Shown: positions 45,056 to 54,528, numbered from the stretch's first letter. The stretch is 64,000 nt of DNA from Paenibacillus wynnii (GCF_030812855.1 NZ_JAUSTK010000008.1:141853-205852), one strand, 5' to 3'. Numbers and translations are program-made. Notes: generated by a model from the sequence alone, not told the origin.

Positions 45056-45718
45056 ATGGCGGGAAGACAACTGGCCAGCAAGTGGCTGAAAACCGAAGCG
45101 CTGCTCAGCGATTCACGGGTAGCCGGTTACATTCCGAGAACAAGGGGATATAGTGAAGCGGCACTGCTGACGATGCTGAGCCAATATGGAAATGTAGTGA
45201 TCAAACCTGTGGTAGGCGGCGGAGGGTACGGGGTCATTAAAGTTTTTCGGAATCAGGGCCAGTATGGTTTCACTTATATGGATACGACAAGGATATATCG
45301 TGATTTCACCTCAATGAAACATGCTCTAAATGTGGTGAGAGTGAAACGGAAATATTTAATTCAACAGGGGATTTCCCTAGCCAGAATTGCAGGCCGTCCA
45401 ATTGATTATCGCGTGAAAGTCGTAAAAGTCGGTGAAGGATGGGAGTTTCGTTCCATGGTTGGACGATTGGCCCGTCCCGGACTATTCGTTACCAATCTAT
45501 GTAAGGGGGGAACTATGCTTAGTTGTCGTGAAGGACTCAGGAAATCCCTGCCTAAGGTTAATACATCAGCTAAAAAAGCGGAAATGCGCCGTCTAACCCT
45601 AGTCTGTATTAATTTAATGGAGCGGCACTTTCCGGGAGTAGGAGAGCTGGGTTTTGATTATGCAGTGGATTTAAGAGGAAAAATTTGGATACTGGAAGTA
45701 AATACAAGACCCCAATAA
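45056..45718 (+). CDS. YheC/YheD-family ATP-grasp protein
   Basis: ATP-grasp features: VVIKPVVGGGGYGVIKV (ATP-binding glycine loop), RPIDYRVKVVKVGEGWEF and a C-terminal LGFDYAVDLRGKIWILEVNTRP (metal-binding EVN). The spore-coat-associated YheC/D family usually runs about 350 residues or more, so this 220-residue member lacks the N-terminal part and ends just after the last motif. GGAGCGGGAGG precedes the ATG. Confidence 0.83.
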   Translation: MAGRQLASKWLKTEALLSDSRVAGYIPRTRGYSEAALLTMLSQYGNVVIKPVVGGGGYGVIKVFRNQGQYGFTYMDTTRIYRDFTSMKHALNVVRVKRKYLIQQGISLARIAGRPIDYRVKVVKVGEGWEFRSMVGRLARPGLFVTNLCKGGTMLSCREGLRKSLPKVNTSAKKAEMRRLTLVCINLMERHFPGVGELGFDYAVDLRGKIWILEVNTRPQ

Positions 45719-45889
45719 TTAAGCAATTTTTAAGAATTGACGATAATAGTAGTAGTGTTATAGAATCGGTTAGTCGTGTTAATTTCCGGTGAATAATTAT
45801 TAGTATCATTTGTTAGTTATGACTGCGAATATGGAAAATTATGTGGCCATTATAAGAAATATTTTGAAATAAATCTTAAGATTCAATCC
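45719..45889. other. AT-rich intergenic region
   Basis: No gene supported. It leads into the DnaA-box cluster upstream of sda. Confidence 0.5.
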
Positions 45890-45989
45890 TGTGTATAACT
45901 ATTATCCCCATATTACCCTGTGCTGCTATAGCGATAATAGGGCTTACTAACATATTATACACAGGATCTCCACAAACGCTTGTGGATAA
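45890..45989. promoter_or_regulatory. DnaA-box cluster upstream of sda
   Basis: Three perfect DnaA 9-mers lie within 100 bp: TGTGTATAA (45890-45898), TTATACACA (45955-45963) and TGTGGATAA (45981-45989), plus a one-mismatch TTATCCCCA at 45902-45910. Bacillus sda is activated by DnaA through such boxes, so the same control is expected here. Confidence 0.9.
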
Positions 45990-46065
45990 TGAGAACGCTT
46001 GTTCGAAATTTGATAGTTTGATATGATAGATTCAGATCCAAATAAAGGAAAGGTAGGTGAACGTT

Positions 46066-46209
46066 ATGGTTGAATTATCAGATGAGATGCTTCTAGACTC
46101 TTACCATAGAGCGATAGAACTGCAACTTGAGCATGATTTCATCGCTCTGTTACTCGTTGAAATTCGCAAACGGAACTTACACTCTCCAACCCACGCGGTA
46201 CTTCATTGA
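46066..46209 (+). CDS. sda: Sporulation checkpoint protein Sda
   Basis: A 47-residue helical hairpin, MVELSDEMLLDSYHRAIELQ..., whose LSDE-LL-SY-RA-EL-LE-DFI pattern matches Sda. It inhibits autophosphorylation of the sporulation sensor kinase when replication is perturbed. The DnaA boxes upstream and the strong terminator downstream both support the call. An AGGTAGGTGA ribosome site precedes the ATG. Confidence 0.93.
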   Translation: MVELSDEMLLDSYHRAIELQLEHDFIALLLVEIRKRNLHSPTHAVLH

Positions 46210-46257
46210 TATACATTAAGTTAACCTCGAGTTAACTACATAAATTAAACCGCTGTA

Positions 46258-46328
46258 TGTACAAAATAGGGTATCCTGACGGGTTGTCTTCTAAATAAGC
46301 CCGTTTGGATACCCTTTTATTTTGTACA
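46258..46328. terminator. Large bidirectional terminator
   Basis: TGTACAAAATAGGGTATCC pairs with GGATACCCTTTTATTTTGTACA, with an inner ACGGG/CCCGT stem; serves sda and the convergent reductase gene. Confidence 0.9.
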
Positions 46329-46339
46329 CAACCTTAGAA

Positions 46340-47341
46340 TTAAAGCTTCATGTTGCTGCTGTGGCCCGGAGAAAGCTTAGCTTCGGGATCAATATAAACC
46401 TTGGCATTATTAACTGCAGTAGGCGCTTCGCCAAATCCAACGGCAATCAGCTTAAGTTTACCTGGATATGTAGTGATATCACCTGCAGCATAAATCCCCG
46501 GGATATTTGTCTCCATGCGGGAATCAACCACAATAGAGTTGCTTTCAATGTTGATTCCCCATTCAGCAATAGGTCCGAGCGAGGAAACGAATCCAAAATT
46601 GACGATAACACTGTCCACATCAATTTCTTGAGTTTCTTTGGTTTTGATATGTGAAAGGGTTACCTTTGTAATAAATTCATCACCATGCAGCTCGGTAATT
46701 TCCGAAGGTGTAATCACATTTACTTTAGAAGCCATAAGGTTCTCTACACTATGCTCATGGGCACGGAATTTGTCACGGCGATGAATCAGTGTGACTTGTT
46801 CGGCAATCGGCTCCAGCATAAGCGCCCAATCGACTGCGGAATCTCCGCCGCCGCTAATCAAGACCTTTTTATCTTTAAACGCATTTAGATCGCTTACAAA
46901 ATAATGTAAATTTGCTTTCTCGAAGCGTCCGGCTTCAGGCAAATCCAATCGGCGTGGTTCAAATGCTCCAACACCTGCAGTAATAATAATCGCCTTGGAG
47001 TGATACTCGGCCTTATCTGTGGTAACGATAAAATGGCGTTCGTCCCTTTTCTCGACAGATACGACTTTTTCTTCAAGCCTAACGTCAGATTGGAACAGAT
47101 CCATTTGACGTGAAAGGTTATCTACCAGTTCTTGAGCGGTTATTTTGGGAAAGCCTGCTACATCATAGATATATTTTTCAGGATAGAGAGCAGCAAGTTG
47201 TCCTCCGAGTTGGGGCATACTTTCAATGAGTGTTACGGACGCCTGACGCATTCCGCCGTAAAAGGCTGCAAACATGCCAGCCGGACCACCGCCAATAATA
47301 AGCAGGTCGCTCATAGGAATGCCGGGTTGCTCTAGTGCCAC
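46340..47341 (-). CDS. yumC: Ferredoxin/flavodoxin-NADP+ reductase (YumC type)
   Basis: A thioredoxin-reductase-like FNR of 333 residues. [20 protein letters not shown] binds [19 protein letters not shown] binds NADPH and [26 protein letters not shown] is the FAD C-terminal site. No CxxC redox pair is present, separating it from thioredoxin reductase. The GTG start has GGAGGTG about 9 nt upstream. Confidence 0.94.
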   Translation of the reverse strand: MALEQPGIPMSDLLIIGGGPAGMFAAFYGGMRQASVTLIESMPQLGGQLAALYPEKYIYDVAGFPKITAQELVDNLSRQMDLFQSDVRLEEKVVSVEKRDERHFIVTTDKAEYHSKAIIITAGVGAFEPRRLDLPEAGRFEKANLHYFVSDLNAFKDKKVLISGGGDSAVDWALMLEPIAEQVTLIHRRDKFRAHEHSVENLMASKVNVITPSEITELHGDEFITKVTLSHIKTKETQEIDVDSVIVNFGFVSSLGPIAEWGINIESNSIVVDSRMETNIPGIYAAGDITTYPGKLKLIAVGFGEAPTAVNNAKVYIDPEAKLSPGHSSNMKL

Positions 47342-47629
47342 AGAATTTACACCTCCGAGTTGATATATTCAATTTGCCATACTGGATTACCTACTTATTA
47401 TAAACATAGTGACACCGCCCTGCAAAGAGTTTACGATACCAGAAATTATCAGGATTTTTTATATCAATATATTTGATTAAAAGTGGACTAAGGTTTACAA
47501 TGTATATGATTATTTTCAAATTACCTTAAGTTTTATTGGAATTTATTCTAAGGTTAAGTGTATAAATTCACAAAAAGATTTACAAAAAATAACACATAGA
47601 CAGATTCACTTGTTGGAAGGAGCCGGAAC

Positions 47630-48823
47630 ATGAGCAGTATTCCCAAAATTGTAATCCTAGGCGCGGGATATGGAGGAATTTTGACCGCCCAACGTTTACA
47701 AAAAGCACTAAATTATAATGAAGCGGACGTTACGTTGGTTAACCGCCATGAGTATCACTATTTTACAACCCATTTGCATATGCCTGCTGCGGGAACGGAT
47801 AGCATCGAACACACGCGGGTATCTATCTCCAAACTAATTGATGAATTCAAAATTGATTTGGTTAAATCATCGGTACAAGAAATCCGCACCCAGCAGAAAA
47901 AGGTTATTTTAGAAGATGGAACACTCTCATACGATTATCTAGTTATTGCTCTTGGAGGTGTACCGGAGACTTTCGGTATCCCAGGACTGGATAAGTATGC
48001 ATTGACGATCCGCAGTATCAATTCGGTTCGTCTGATTCGTGAGCATATTGAATATCAATTTGCTAAGTACAAGAATGAAAACAATGCCCAGGAACATATC
48101 AATTTTGTAGTGGGCGGCGCGGGATTTAGCGGGATTGAGTTCGTTGCGGAATTGGCTGACCGGATTCCAGGTCTCTGTAAGGAATTTGATGTAGATCCTA
48201 GTCTAGTTAACATTTATAACATAGAAGCTGCACCAACAGCGCTTCCGGGTTTTGCACCGGAACTGGTTGAGCATGCGATGAACGTACTTACGAAGAAAGG
48301 CGTTACCTTTAAGATGGGAGTAGCTATCAAGGAATGTCTGCCTGGTGGAGTTATTCTGGCGACCGGTGAAGAAATCAAAGCTTCCACTATCGTCTGGACG
48401 GGCGGTATCCGTGGTAATCGACTAATCGAGGCAGCGGGTTTCGAAGCTATGCGCGGTCGTGTGAAAGTGGATGAATATCTGCATGCTCCAGGACATGAGA
48501 ATATCTTCATCATCGGCGATGGCTCTTTGATGATTAATCCGGAAGGACGCCCTTATCCCCCAACGGCACAAATCGCGATGCAACAGGGAGAATGCTGCGC
48601 GCACAATCTCGTAGCTTCTATCCGTAACCAGCAGCCGAAGAAATTCTCCTTTAGCAATAAGGGAACGGTTGCTTCACTTGGCAAAGGTCAAGGCATTGCT
48701 GTCGTTGGAGATAAGACTTATAAGGGCTGGACTGCAGCTCAGTTAAAGAAAGTTGTAGATATGCGCTACTTGTTCATTATTGGCGGAATTCCGTTAGTAC
48801 TGAAAAAAGGCAGATTCCTATAG
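47630..48823 (+). CDS. ndh: Type II NADH dehydrogenase
   Basis: A 397-residue single-subunit NADH:quinone oxidoreductase: IVILGAGYGGILTAQRLQ for FAD, NFVVGGAGFSGIEFVAEL for NADH, NIFIIGDGSLMINPEGRPYPPTAQ for the FAD/quinone site. Attached to the membrane by its C-terminus. GGAAGGAG precedes the ATG. Confidence 0.94.
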   Translation: MSSIPKIVILGAGYGGILTAQRLQKALNYNEADVTLVNRHEYHYFTTHLHMPAAGTDSIEHTRVSISKLIDEFKIDLVKSSVQEIRTQQKKVILEDGTLSYDYLVIALGGVPETFGIPGLDKYALTIRSINSVRLIREHIEYQFAKYKNENNAQEHINFVVGGAGFSGIEFVAELADRIPGLCKEFDVDPSLVNIYNIEAAPTALPGFAPELVEHAMNVLTKKGVTFKMGVAIKECLPGGVILATGEEIKASTIVWTGGIRGNRLIEAAGFEAMRGRVKVDEYLHAPGHENIFIIGDGSLMINPEGRPYPPTAQIAMQQGECCAHNLVASIRNQQPKKFSFSNKGTVASLGKGQGIAVVGDKTYKGWTAAQLKKVVDMRYLFIIGGIPLVLKKGRFL

Positions 48824-48824
48824 G

Positions 48825-49103
48825 ATGCGTCATTGCAGCGTTCAAGTTCGTGGATTGCTAACGAGGGATGAGCTGGATCGGTATAACGGCCTGATCGAAG
48901 TGGGATCCTTCTTGGAGGATCAGAACCGCTACGACTTGGCTTACACGGTACAAAAGGAAATTGATCTTCTTATACTCCCAGCTATCGAAAGGCTGAAGGA
49001 TAAAGGGCGGGCCCGCGATCGGGCGACGGCTGAATATCTGGAAAGCCTGAAGAATGAGGACAGTATTGAAGACGAGAACGAGGACGAGGACGAGAATTTC
49101 TAA
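48825..49103 (+). CDS. Hypothetical protein after ndh
   Basis: A 92-residue helical protein ending in a strongly acidic tail (ENEDEDENF). It starts 2 nt after the ndh stop with only a weak ribosome site, so translational coupling is likely. No family recognised. A terminator follows. Confidence 0.7.
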   Translation: MRHCSVQVRGLLTRDELDRYNGLIEVGSFLEDQNRYDLAYTVQKEIDLLILPAIERLKDKGRARDRATAEYLESLKNEDSIEDENEDEDENF

Positions 49104-49117
49104 GATGTATGTTAACG

Positions 49118-49157
49118 AGGGTGTCCCACAAGCAGACTAAGGCTGCTGGGATACCCT
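49118..49157 (+). terminator. Terminator after the ndh pair
   Basis: AGGGTGTCCCA..AGCAG pairs with CTGCTGGGATACCCT, T-rich downstream. Confidence 0.8.
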
Positions 49158-49194
49158 TGCTGTATTTTTGGGGGAACATTTTTGGAGTACAACG

Positions 49195-49276
49195 AGCTGA
49201 AATGATGTACATTGTGCAGGATTTGGGGTCTCATCGGGGCAGTATGAGCAGAAATGCTGTACAAAGTGCAGGATTT
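49195..49276 (+). repeat. Two degenerate copies of the 52-bp repeat
   Basis: GAGCTGAAATGATGTACATT-GTGCAGGATTT and AGAAATGCTGTACAAAGTGC-AGGATTT keep the core of the array units with about 54-bp spacing and diverged middles. No leader-like flank is seen here. Confidence 0.75.
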
Positions 49277-49351
49277 AGTGTCTGCCGTACTGTGTATCAA
49301 CTTAAAAGGTGTTAATTCGTTCTCCTTCTGGGAGAATCGAAATTTATCTTT

Positions 49352-49396
49352 AAAAAAGTAAAACGCCGGTACCCAATATAACAGGTATCGGCGTTG
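49352..49396 (-). terminator. Terminator of hemQ
   Basis: AACGCCGGTACC pairs with GGTATCGGCGTT; the minus strand has TTTTAC and TTTTTT after it. Confidence 0.85.
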
Positions 49397-49400
49397 TGAA

Positions 49401-50153
49401 TTACAGCTTTAGCATTTCTTCAAAAGACTCCGGTGTCAGCAGATTACCGACATAAAAGGATCCGAATTCTCCATAGCGGGCACTAACCTCGTCAAAACGC
49501 ATTTCGTACACTAACTTTTTAAACTGAAGGGCGTCTTCGGCGAATAGGGTTACTCCCCACTCCCAATCATCTAAGCCCACGGAGCCGCTGATGATCTGTT
49601 TAACTTTACCGGCGTAACCGCGACCGATTAGACCATGTGAGTGCATAAGCTCGCGCCGTTTGGCCATATCAAGCATATACCAGTTGTCGGCGAGCTCGCG
49701 TTTTTTATTCATAGGGTAGAAGCAAATATGATTTGCTTTCGGCAAAACTGGCTTCAGGCGGGCAATGACATGCGGATTCTGCATCGGGTCTCCACCGTCA
49801 CCGCCACCTGCTGCATAGTTGCTGAGTTCTACAATACTTACATACGAATAAGCTTTAAGTGTAAACCGGGCAAAGGCTGTTTTGTTGAATGCGGTCTCAA
49901 GTTTATTGAGCTCTTCCAGGCTTTCGCGCAGGTGCATCATTACAAAATCAGCTTTCTGACCCACAATAGAGTACATGGTGGAACTGCCTTCTTTGGCTTC
50001 CTCAACCGGGCCCCACTCTTGTATAAAAGCATTTAATTCATCCATAGCAACGGCGCGCTCTTCATCATCGGCCGCCGTCCAGGCAGTCCAATTCAGAGAG
50101 CGGAAATCATGTAAGGCGTACCAGCCTTCCAGTGTCAAAGCGGCTTCGTTCAT
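49401..50153 (-). CDS. hemQ: Coproheme decarboxylase HemQ
   Basis: A chlorite-dismutase-like protein of 250 residues that makes protoheme from coproheme in Gram-positive bacteria. [49 protein letters not shown] and [19 protein letters not shown] (heme His) are diagnostic. AAGGAG lies about 9 nt before the ATG at 50153. The frame is open upstream only because it runs through the 66-bp repeats, which are therefore in the 5' leader. Confidence 0.95.
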   Translation of the reverse strand: MNEAALTLEGWYALHDFRSLNWTAWTAADDEERAVAMDELNAFIQEWGPVEEAKEGSSTMYSIVGQKADFVMMHLRESLEELNKLETAFNKTAFARFTLKAYSYVSIVELSNYAAGGGDGGDPMQNPHVIARLKPVLPKANHICFYPMNKKRELADNWYMLDMAKRRELMHSHGLIGRGYAGKVKQIISGSVGLDDWEWGVTLFAEDALQFKKLVYEMRFDEVSARYGEFGSFYVGNLLTPESFEEMLKL

Positions 50154-50171
50154 GTTCTCACTCCTTAAAAG

Positions 50172-50383
50172 TTTTACGAAGCATAAGCCCCGTAGGATAG
50201 CTCCGTAGTAAAACTGGCTTCGAAAGCATACGCTTAGTATTACGAAGCATAAGCCCCGTAGGATAGCTCCGTAGTAAAACTGGCTTCGAAAGCATACACT
50301 TAGTTTTACGAAGCATAAGCCCCGTAGGATAGCTCCGTAGTAAAACTGGCTTCGAAAGCATACACTTAGTTTTACGAAGCATA
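50172..50383 (-). repeat. 66-bp tandem repeat in the hemQ leader, three copies plus partial
   Basis: Three near-identical units start at TTTACGAAGCATAAGCCCCG and contain GGCTTCGAAAGCATAC, with a partial fourth unit at the distal end. The copies differ only at a few bases. Internal CGAAGC/GCTTCG complementarity could form hairpins in the hemQ mRNA leader. The motif AAAACT-GCTTCGAAAGCATA also occurs in the flank of the 52-bp arrays. Confidence 0.9.
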
Positions 50384-50562
50384 CGCCTATGTATGAACCC
50401 ATTTATCCTATAAGCATTGTATCTCATGCGAGTTGTCGAGAGCAAACGAAGACAGGCTTCATTTTGATAAATGTTCATTGCTTCGAAATAATTTTTCTAG
50501 TAAACTTACTACTATCTTGTGAAATGTGTGCGTTTTCTCACAGAGAGGGGTGAAGTCGGTAG

Positions 50563-50859
50563 ATGGGATTTATTCCTGTATTTGTTCTCGCCGTTCTATT
50601 TTTTGTTATGATGTTCGGTATTGGCTTTATCCTTAACATGTTAATGAAGACAACCTGGTTTCCCGCTTATTTGTTCGTCCTAGTTATCCTACCGGTGGTG
50701 GTTTACTCTATATGGGATCGAAGTGCAATGACCCTGTGGGAGCATCTGTCATCTTTCCGATTGGTGGATTATATCACGGGTTTATTTGGACTTGCAGGTG
50801 CGGTACTTAGCGGTTGGACGATTCATAAGCTGCGTATTGGCGGCTACAAGATGTTTTAA
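50563..50859 (+). CDS. yuiB: YuiB family membrane protein
   Basis: A 98-residue, three-span protein (MGFIPVFVLAVLFFVMMFGIG...) whose size, MKTTWFPAYLFVLVILPVVV segment and neighbourhood of ndh and yumC match YuiB. Function unknown. Confidence 0.82.
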   Translation: MGFIPVFVLAVLFFVMMFGIGFILNMLMKTTWFPAYLFVLVILPVVVYSIWDRSAMTLWEHLSSFRLVDYITGLFGLAGAVLSGWTIHKLRIGGYKMF

Positions 50860-50879
50860 TAGATCGGAATGGAAAAGAT

Positions 50880-50908
50880 CGGCTCTCGTACCTGAGTGCC
50901 GTTTTTTT
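50880..50908 (+). terminator. Terminator after yuiB
   Basis: CGGCTCTCG and TGAGTGCCG pair and a seven-T run follows. Confidence 0.8.
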
Positions 50909-51074
50909 CATTTCTGGAGCTAAATTAACGTTAACTAGAGATAGCTGGAAGCAGGGGTTGTTAAAATGACGGAAAGAGTCGAAATTGGACTTTTTTCCAC
51001 ATTTCCGCTCGGTCATTTTATGATAGAATAGAAATCTATATGAATTCGTGAAAACAAGGGGGAGATATCCGCAG

Positions 51075-52616
51075 ATGCATATGAGCAATTTACATCATTT
51101 TACCGAACATCATCGGTACTGCGTTTCCCGCGAATTCGGTCTTAGTGCTATTGATGTGCGTATGTTGGGTTCCGTATATCAGCCCATGGTGGGAGCGTTC
51201 GCCATCAGTCTATACCGTCTGTTGTTTGAGCATGTACCAGCAGAAAGTATCGGCTACTCCGGGGTGGAGCAGCAACGCCGCTTGTTTATGACTTTGGGTA
51301 TTGAGCCGAATGAGAAAGGCCGCAAGAGTTTAATTGATCAAGCTTCCCGGCTGGAAGCGGTAGGACTGCTACAGACCTGTCGTATCTATGTACAGGAAAC
51401 CGATGATTATATGTACGAATATGAACTGATGCCGCCGCTGTCGCCGGCTGATTTTTTTGCAACACAACATTTAACCCTCCTTTTACGGGACAAGATCGGC
51501 AAGTTTGCAGTCTTATCACTGCGAGAGCAGTTCTGGAACCGTGAGCCGGAGGAGTGGAGTCATAGATCTATCGGCAAAGAAAATATATCCCTGCCCTTTT
51601 ATGATATTTTTCAGTTGAATACACATGTAATTGATTATGAATTGGAGCAGGCATTGGCTGAAGTGGCTACTAGCCGCCAACCAGGTCTACGTGAGGCCGG
51701 TGAACCGGCTATAGGGTACAGTGATATTATTCTGCGTTTTCCCCGTGAATCCGTGAACCGGATGCATGTGGAGAAACTGCGCTTTGATCATAACCAGATG
51801 GGTGTTATTAATTATGTGGCACGTAAATATAAACTGAGCCCGCAGGATGTTTGCCGGTTGCTTGATGAGGATGGAATATTCTCGCCGGATGGGGAGGTCA
51901 TTCTCGATGAGCTGCAGCACAAAGCAAGCCAGCATTTCCGTCAGGACATGAAACGTCAGGAAAAACGCGAAATCGCTGCTGCTAAGGTGATCTCGATCCG
52001 GGCTAATTCTGGTGAAGACAAGGATGAACCGATGGTATCTCCGGAGCAATCTGTGGAGATGGAATATTATGTTGAAGTGCCTCCGCAATTTTTATCCAAA
52101 TGTGACGTTCACCAATATAATATGATGCTGCGGAATGAACCGTATACACGCCTGCTTCAGACTTTTTTCCCAGGGGCGGTTCCGGGACAGTTGATGGATA
52201 TGTTTGAAAAGATTGATCTGAACTATAAGTTGTCCGGCGAAGTCATTAATGTACTTATACATTATTTGATGACTATGGTTGCTTCAGGTGGAGATCAGCG
52301 CATGAATCGTAATTTTGTAGAGGCGATCGCTTCCAATATGTTGGTTAAGCAGGTCAATACATATGAGAAAGCGGTGCGTTACATCCGGGATCAATCGAAG
52401 GTAAAAGGTAAAGGAACCGCAGGGTCAGCTGATAAAGCAGCCGCCCGTCCGCGTTCCTATCCTAAGAACGGAGGCCGCTCGGGTAAGCCGGAAATTCAGA
52501 TTGCCGTGGATGATGGACAAGCCGGGGCTGTATCGGCTGAAGAATTCGCAGTGATGATGAAGAAGGCCGCTGAAATTAAGGCCGGCAAAAAGAAAGGTGT
52601 ACCTGATGCAACCTAA
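51075..52616 (+). CDS. dnaB: Replication initiation and membrane attachment protein DnaB
   Basis: A 513-residue Gram-positive DnaB (helicase-loading cofactor, not the replicative helicase). The N-terminal winged-helix region (REFGLSAIDVRMLGSVYQP) and DnaD-like C-terminal domain (IDLNYKLSGEVINVLIHYLM) are visible. AAGGGGGAG lies about 10 nt before the ATG at 51075. dnaI follows at 17 nt, as in other Bacillales. Confidence 0.93.
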   Translation: MHMSNLHHFTEHHRYCVSREFGLSAIDVRMLGSVYQPMVGAFAISLYRLLFEHVPAESIGYSGVEQQRRLFMTLGIEPNEKGRKSLIDQASRLEAVGLLQTCRIYVQETDDYMYEYELMPPLSPADFFATQHLTLLLRDKIGKFAVLSLREQFWNREPEEWSHRSIGKENISLPFYDIFQLNTHVIDYELEQALAEVATSRQPGLREAGEPAIGYSDIILRFPRESVNRMHVEKLRFDHNQMGVINYVARKYKLSPQDVCRLLDEDGIFSPDGEVILDELQHKASQHFRQDMKRQEKREIAAAKVISIRANSGEDKDEPMVSPEQSVEMEYYVEVPPQFLSKCDVHQYNMMLRNEPYTRLLQTFFPGAVPGQLMDMFEKIDLNYKLSGEVINVLIHYLMTMVASGGDQRMNRNFVEAIASNMLVKQVNTYEKAVRYIRDQSKVKGKGTAGSADKAAARPRSYPKNGGRSGKPEIQIAVDDGQAGAVSAEEFAVMMKKAAEIKAGKKKGVPDAT

Positions 52617-52633
52617 GATAAGGAGGTGGAACA

Positions 52634-53587
52634 ATGGAGTCTATGGGTGAAGTGTTGCGTTCGATGAACAATCCTGCTCTGCGTCAGCGATCCCGTGATC
52701 TGGAGCAGAGGCTGCTGGGTAACCCTTTGGTAAAACAGTTGCAGGCGGAGCATCCGGAGCTGGACGACACGCGATTGCGGCTTCATTTAAGCCGCCTCTA
52801 CCAATATGTAGAGGAAAACCGTAATTGCACCAACTGTCCTGGACTTGATAAATGCCCGAATGACTTTCAAGGCCATTATAGCAAGTTGACTGTGGAGACC
52901 GTCAGCGGCTCTCCAGAACTGTATGAGCGAAAGACGGCCTGCCGTCTTCAGGTGGCTAAGGATACCCAGGACAATATCCGCAAGCGGATTCGCAGCTTTT
53001 ATGTGGATGAGAGGGTCTTGAATGAAGGTTATGATGAGATTGATATTATGGGCAAGGATCCACGTCGGGCACCAGCGGTCAATCAGCTGTTCCGATATAT
53101 AGAGAATACCAAGGAGAATGGATTATCTCCCCACGGACTGTATATGTTCGGCTCTTTTGGGACTGGCAAAACTTTTTTGATGTGTTATTTACTGCATGAG
53201 CTTGCTGTTGCTGGTTATAGCGGTGTGATTGTATATATGCCCGACTTTGTTGAGGATTTGAAATCTATAATGATGGACGGACAGAAGCTGAAAGAAACTG
53301 TGGATACAATGAAAAACTGTGATTTGCTTATTTTTGACGATATTGGTGCCGAGAATCTTAATCCTTGGGCCCGCGATCATGTCCTTGGGGCTATCTTGAA
53401 CTATCGGATGAACCGTAAACCGACCTTCTACACCTCAAATTATCCGCTTGATGGACTGGAGAAGCACTTAAGCTTTACCAGTAAAGATGGGGAAGAACAA
53501 TATAAAGGTCAACGATTGATGGACCGGATTGCTCCTTTTGTGGATGTAATGCCGTTGCATGGGGATAACCAGCGGGGGAACCGATAA
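52634..53587 (+). CDS. dnaI: Primosomal helicase loader DnaI
   Basis: An AAA+ ATPase that loads the replicative helicase. The N-terminal zinc region contains CTNCPGLDKC, the P-loop GSFGTGKT is at about 173-180 and Walker B LLIFDDIGAEN near 234. AAGGAGG precedes the ATG. Confidence 0.95.
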   Translation: MESMGEVLRSMNNPALRQRSRDLEQRLLGNPLVKQLQAEHPELDDTRLRLHLSRLYQYVEENRNCTNCPGLDKCPNDFQGHYSKLTVETVSGSPELYERKTACRLQVAKDTQDNIRKRIRSFYVDERVLNEGYDEIDIMGKDPRRAPAVNQLFRYIENTKENGLSPHGLYMFGSFGTGKTFLMCYLLHELAVAGYSGVIVYMPDFVEDLKSIMMDGQKLKETVDTMKNCDLLIFDDIGAENLNPWARDHVLGAILNYRMNRKPTFYTSNYPLDGLEKHLSFTSKDGEEQYKGQRLMDRIAPFVDVMPLHGDNQRGNR

Positions 53588-53618
53588 GTAATTGCAATTA
53601 TAAAATATATAAACAGCA

Positions 53619-53654
53619 AAAATCCGATTTCTTCTTGGGGAAGAATCGGATTTT
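53619..53654. terminator. Bidirectional terminator
   Basis: AAAATCCGATTTCTTC pairs with AAGAATCGGATTTT around TTGGGG. Confidence 0.88.
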
Positions 53655-53661
53655 CGTTGTT

Positions 53662-53820
53662 CTACTCCGAAAAAATAAATTTAACAATAACCATTCCAAA
53701 AAATAATACCGTCATAAAAGCAGTCATCCCGAAAAATCCATTCATCAAATCGCCTAAGTCGTTACGTGGCTCTTCATTAATGTGCTCCCGAGGATCGCTT
53801 GCGCGCGCGTTGACATCCAT
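53662..53820 (-). CDS. Small membrane protein, YqzM-like
   Basis: A 52-residue protein with a polar N-terminus and one C-terminal span (FFGMTAFMTVLFFGMVIVKFIF). NDLGDLMNGFFG resembles YqzM-family peptides. AAGGAGG lies 8 nt before the ATG at 53820, excluding the upstream in-frame codons. Confidence 0.75.
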   Translation of the reverse strand: MDVNARASDPREHINEEPRNDLGDLMNGFFGMTAFMTVLFFGMVIVKFIFSE

Positions 53821-53991
53821 AGTTTTTGCCTCCTTACAGGTACAATTCCCTGCATTGTTTAAGGTGCATTTCACGCGTGTGAATTAAGTCATTGACAATT
53901 AATGCGCTTTCCTCAAGTATACCGAAATCAGGCTGAGGTTGTAAAGGAATACCTGATCCGGAATGAGATAGATGGTATACAAAATAATTGT

Positions 53992-54030
53992 ATGTGATAT
54001 TTCACATATACGAATAAAATATGTTATACT
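53992..54030 (+). promoter_or_regulatory. trxA promoter with overlapping dyad
   Basis: A TATACT -10 is at 54025-54030. The palindrome ATGTGATATTTCACAT (53992-54007) covers the expected -35 position, which suggests a repressor site. The half-site TGTGA is shared by Rex- and CRP/FNR-type operators, but the 4-bp spacing fits neither exactly. Confidence 0.45.
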
Positions 54031-54171
54031 GAAAGCGTGTCGGTAAATGGTAAATTGGTTATCATATTACATGAAACATTTTATACACTACAATTACGAA
54101 GCGAACGACGCTCATAAGCTAACACTTAGGCTGTCGAATCTGCTTCGCAAAATTTAAGGAGGAACACTATC

Positions 54172-54489
54172 ATGGCTATTGTGAACGTGTCTGATCAATC
54201 CTTCAGCAACGATGTGGAAGGTCAAGGAACTGTAGTAGTTGATTTCTGGGCTCCATGGTGCGGTCCTTGTAAAATGCTTGCTCCGATCCTGGAAGAATTG
54301 TCTGCAGAGCTTGGAGACGATGTGAAAATTGCAAAGTTGAATGTGGATGAGAATCCGGAAACGGCATCCCGCTTCGGCGTTATGAGTATTCCTACACTTA
54401 TCTTCTTTAAAGACGGTCAACCCGTTGATAAGGTAGTGGGACTGAACTCCAAAGAATCCCTGAAGAATATCGTTGCTAAACACCAATAA
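54172..54489 (+). CDS. trxA: Thioredoxin
   Basis: A 105-residue canonical thioredoxin with VVDFWAPWCGPCKML and cis-Pro MSIPTLIFFKDG. General disulfide reductant in the cytoplasm. AAGGAGG precedes the ATG. Confidence 0.97.
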   Translation: MAIVNVSDQSFSNDVEGQGTVVVDFWAPWCGPCKMLAPILEELSAELGDDVKIAKLNVDENPETASRFGVMSIPTLIFFKDGQPVDKVVGLNSKESLKNIVAKHQ

Positions 54490-54528
54490 TTGTTAAGCTA
54501 CTGTTCGGGTCTTCGACCCAGTCACACA

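Noticed and set aside
50154..50402. N-terminal extension of hemQ containing a 22-residue repeated peptide
   Set aside because: A proper ribosome site precedes the conserved [12 protein letters not shown] start; the extension is simply the translated 66-bp repeats.
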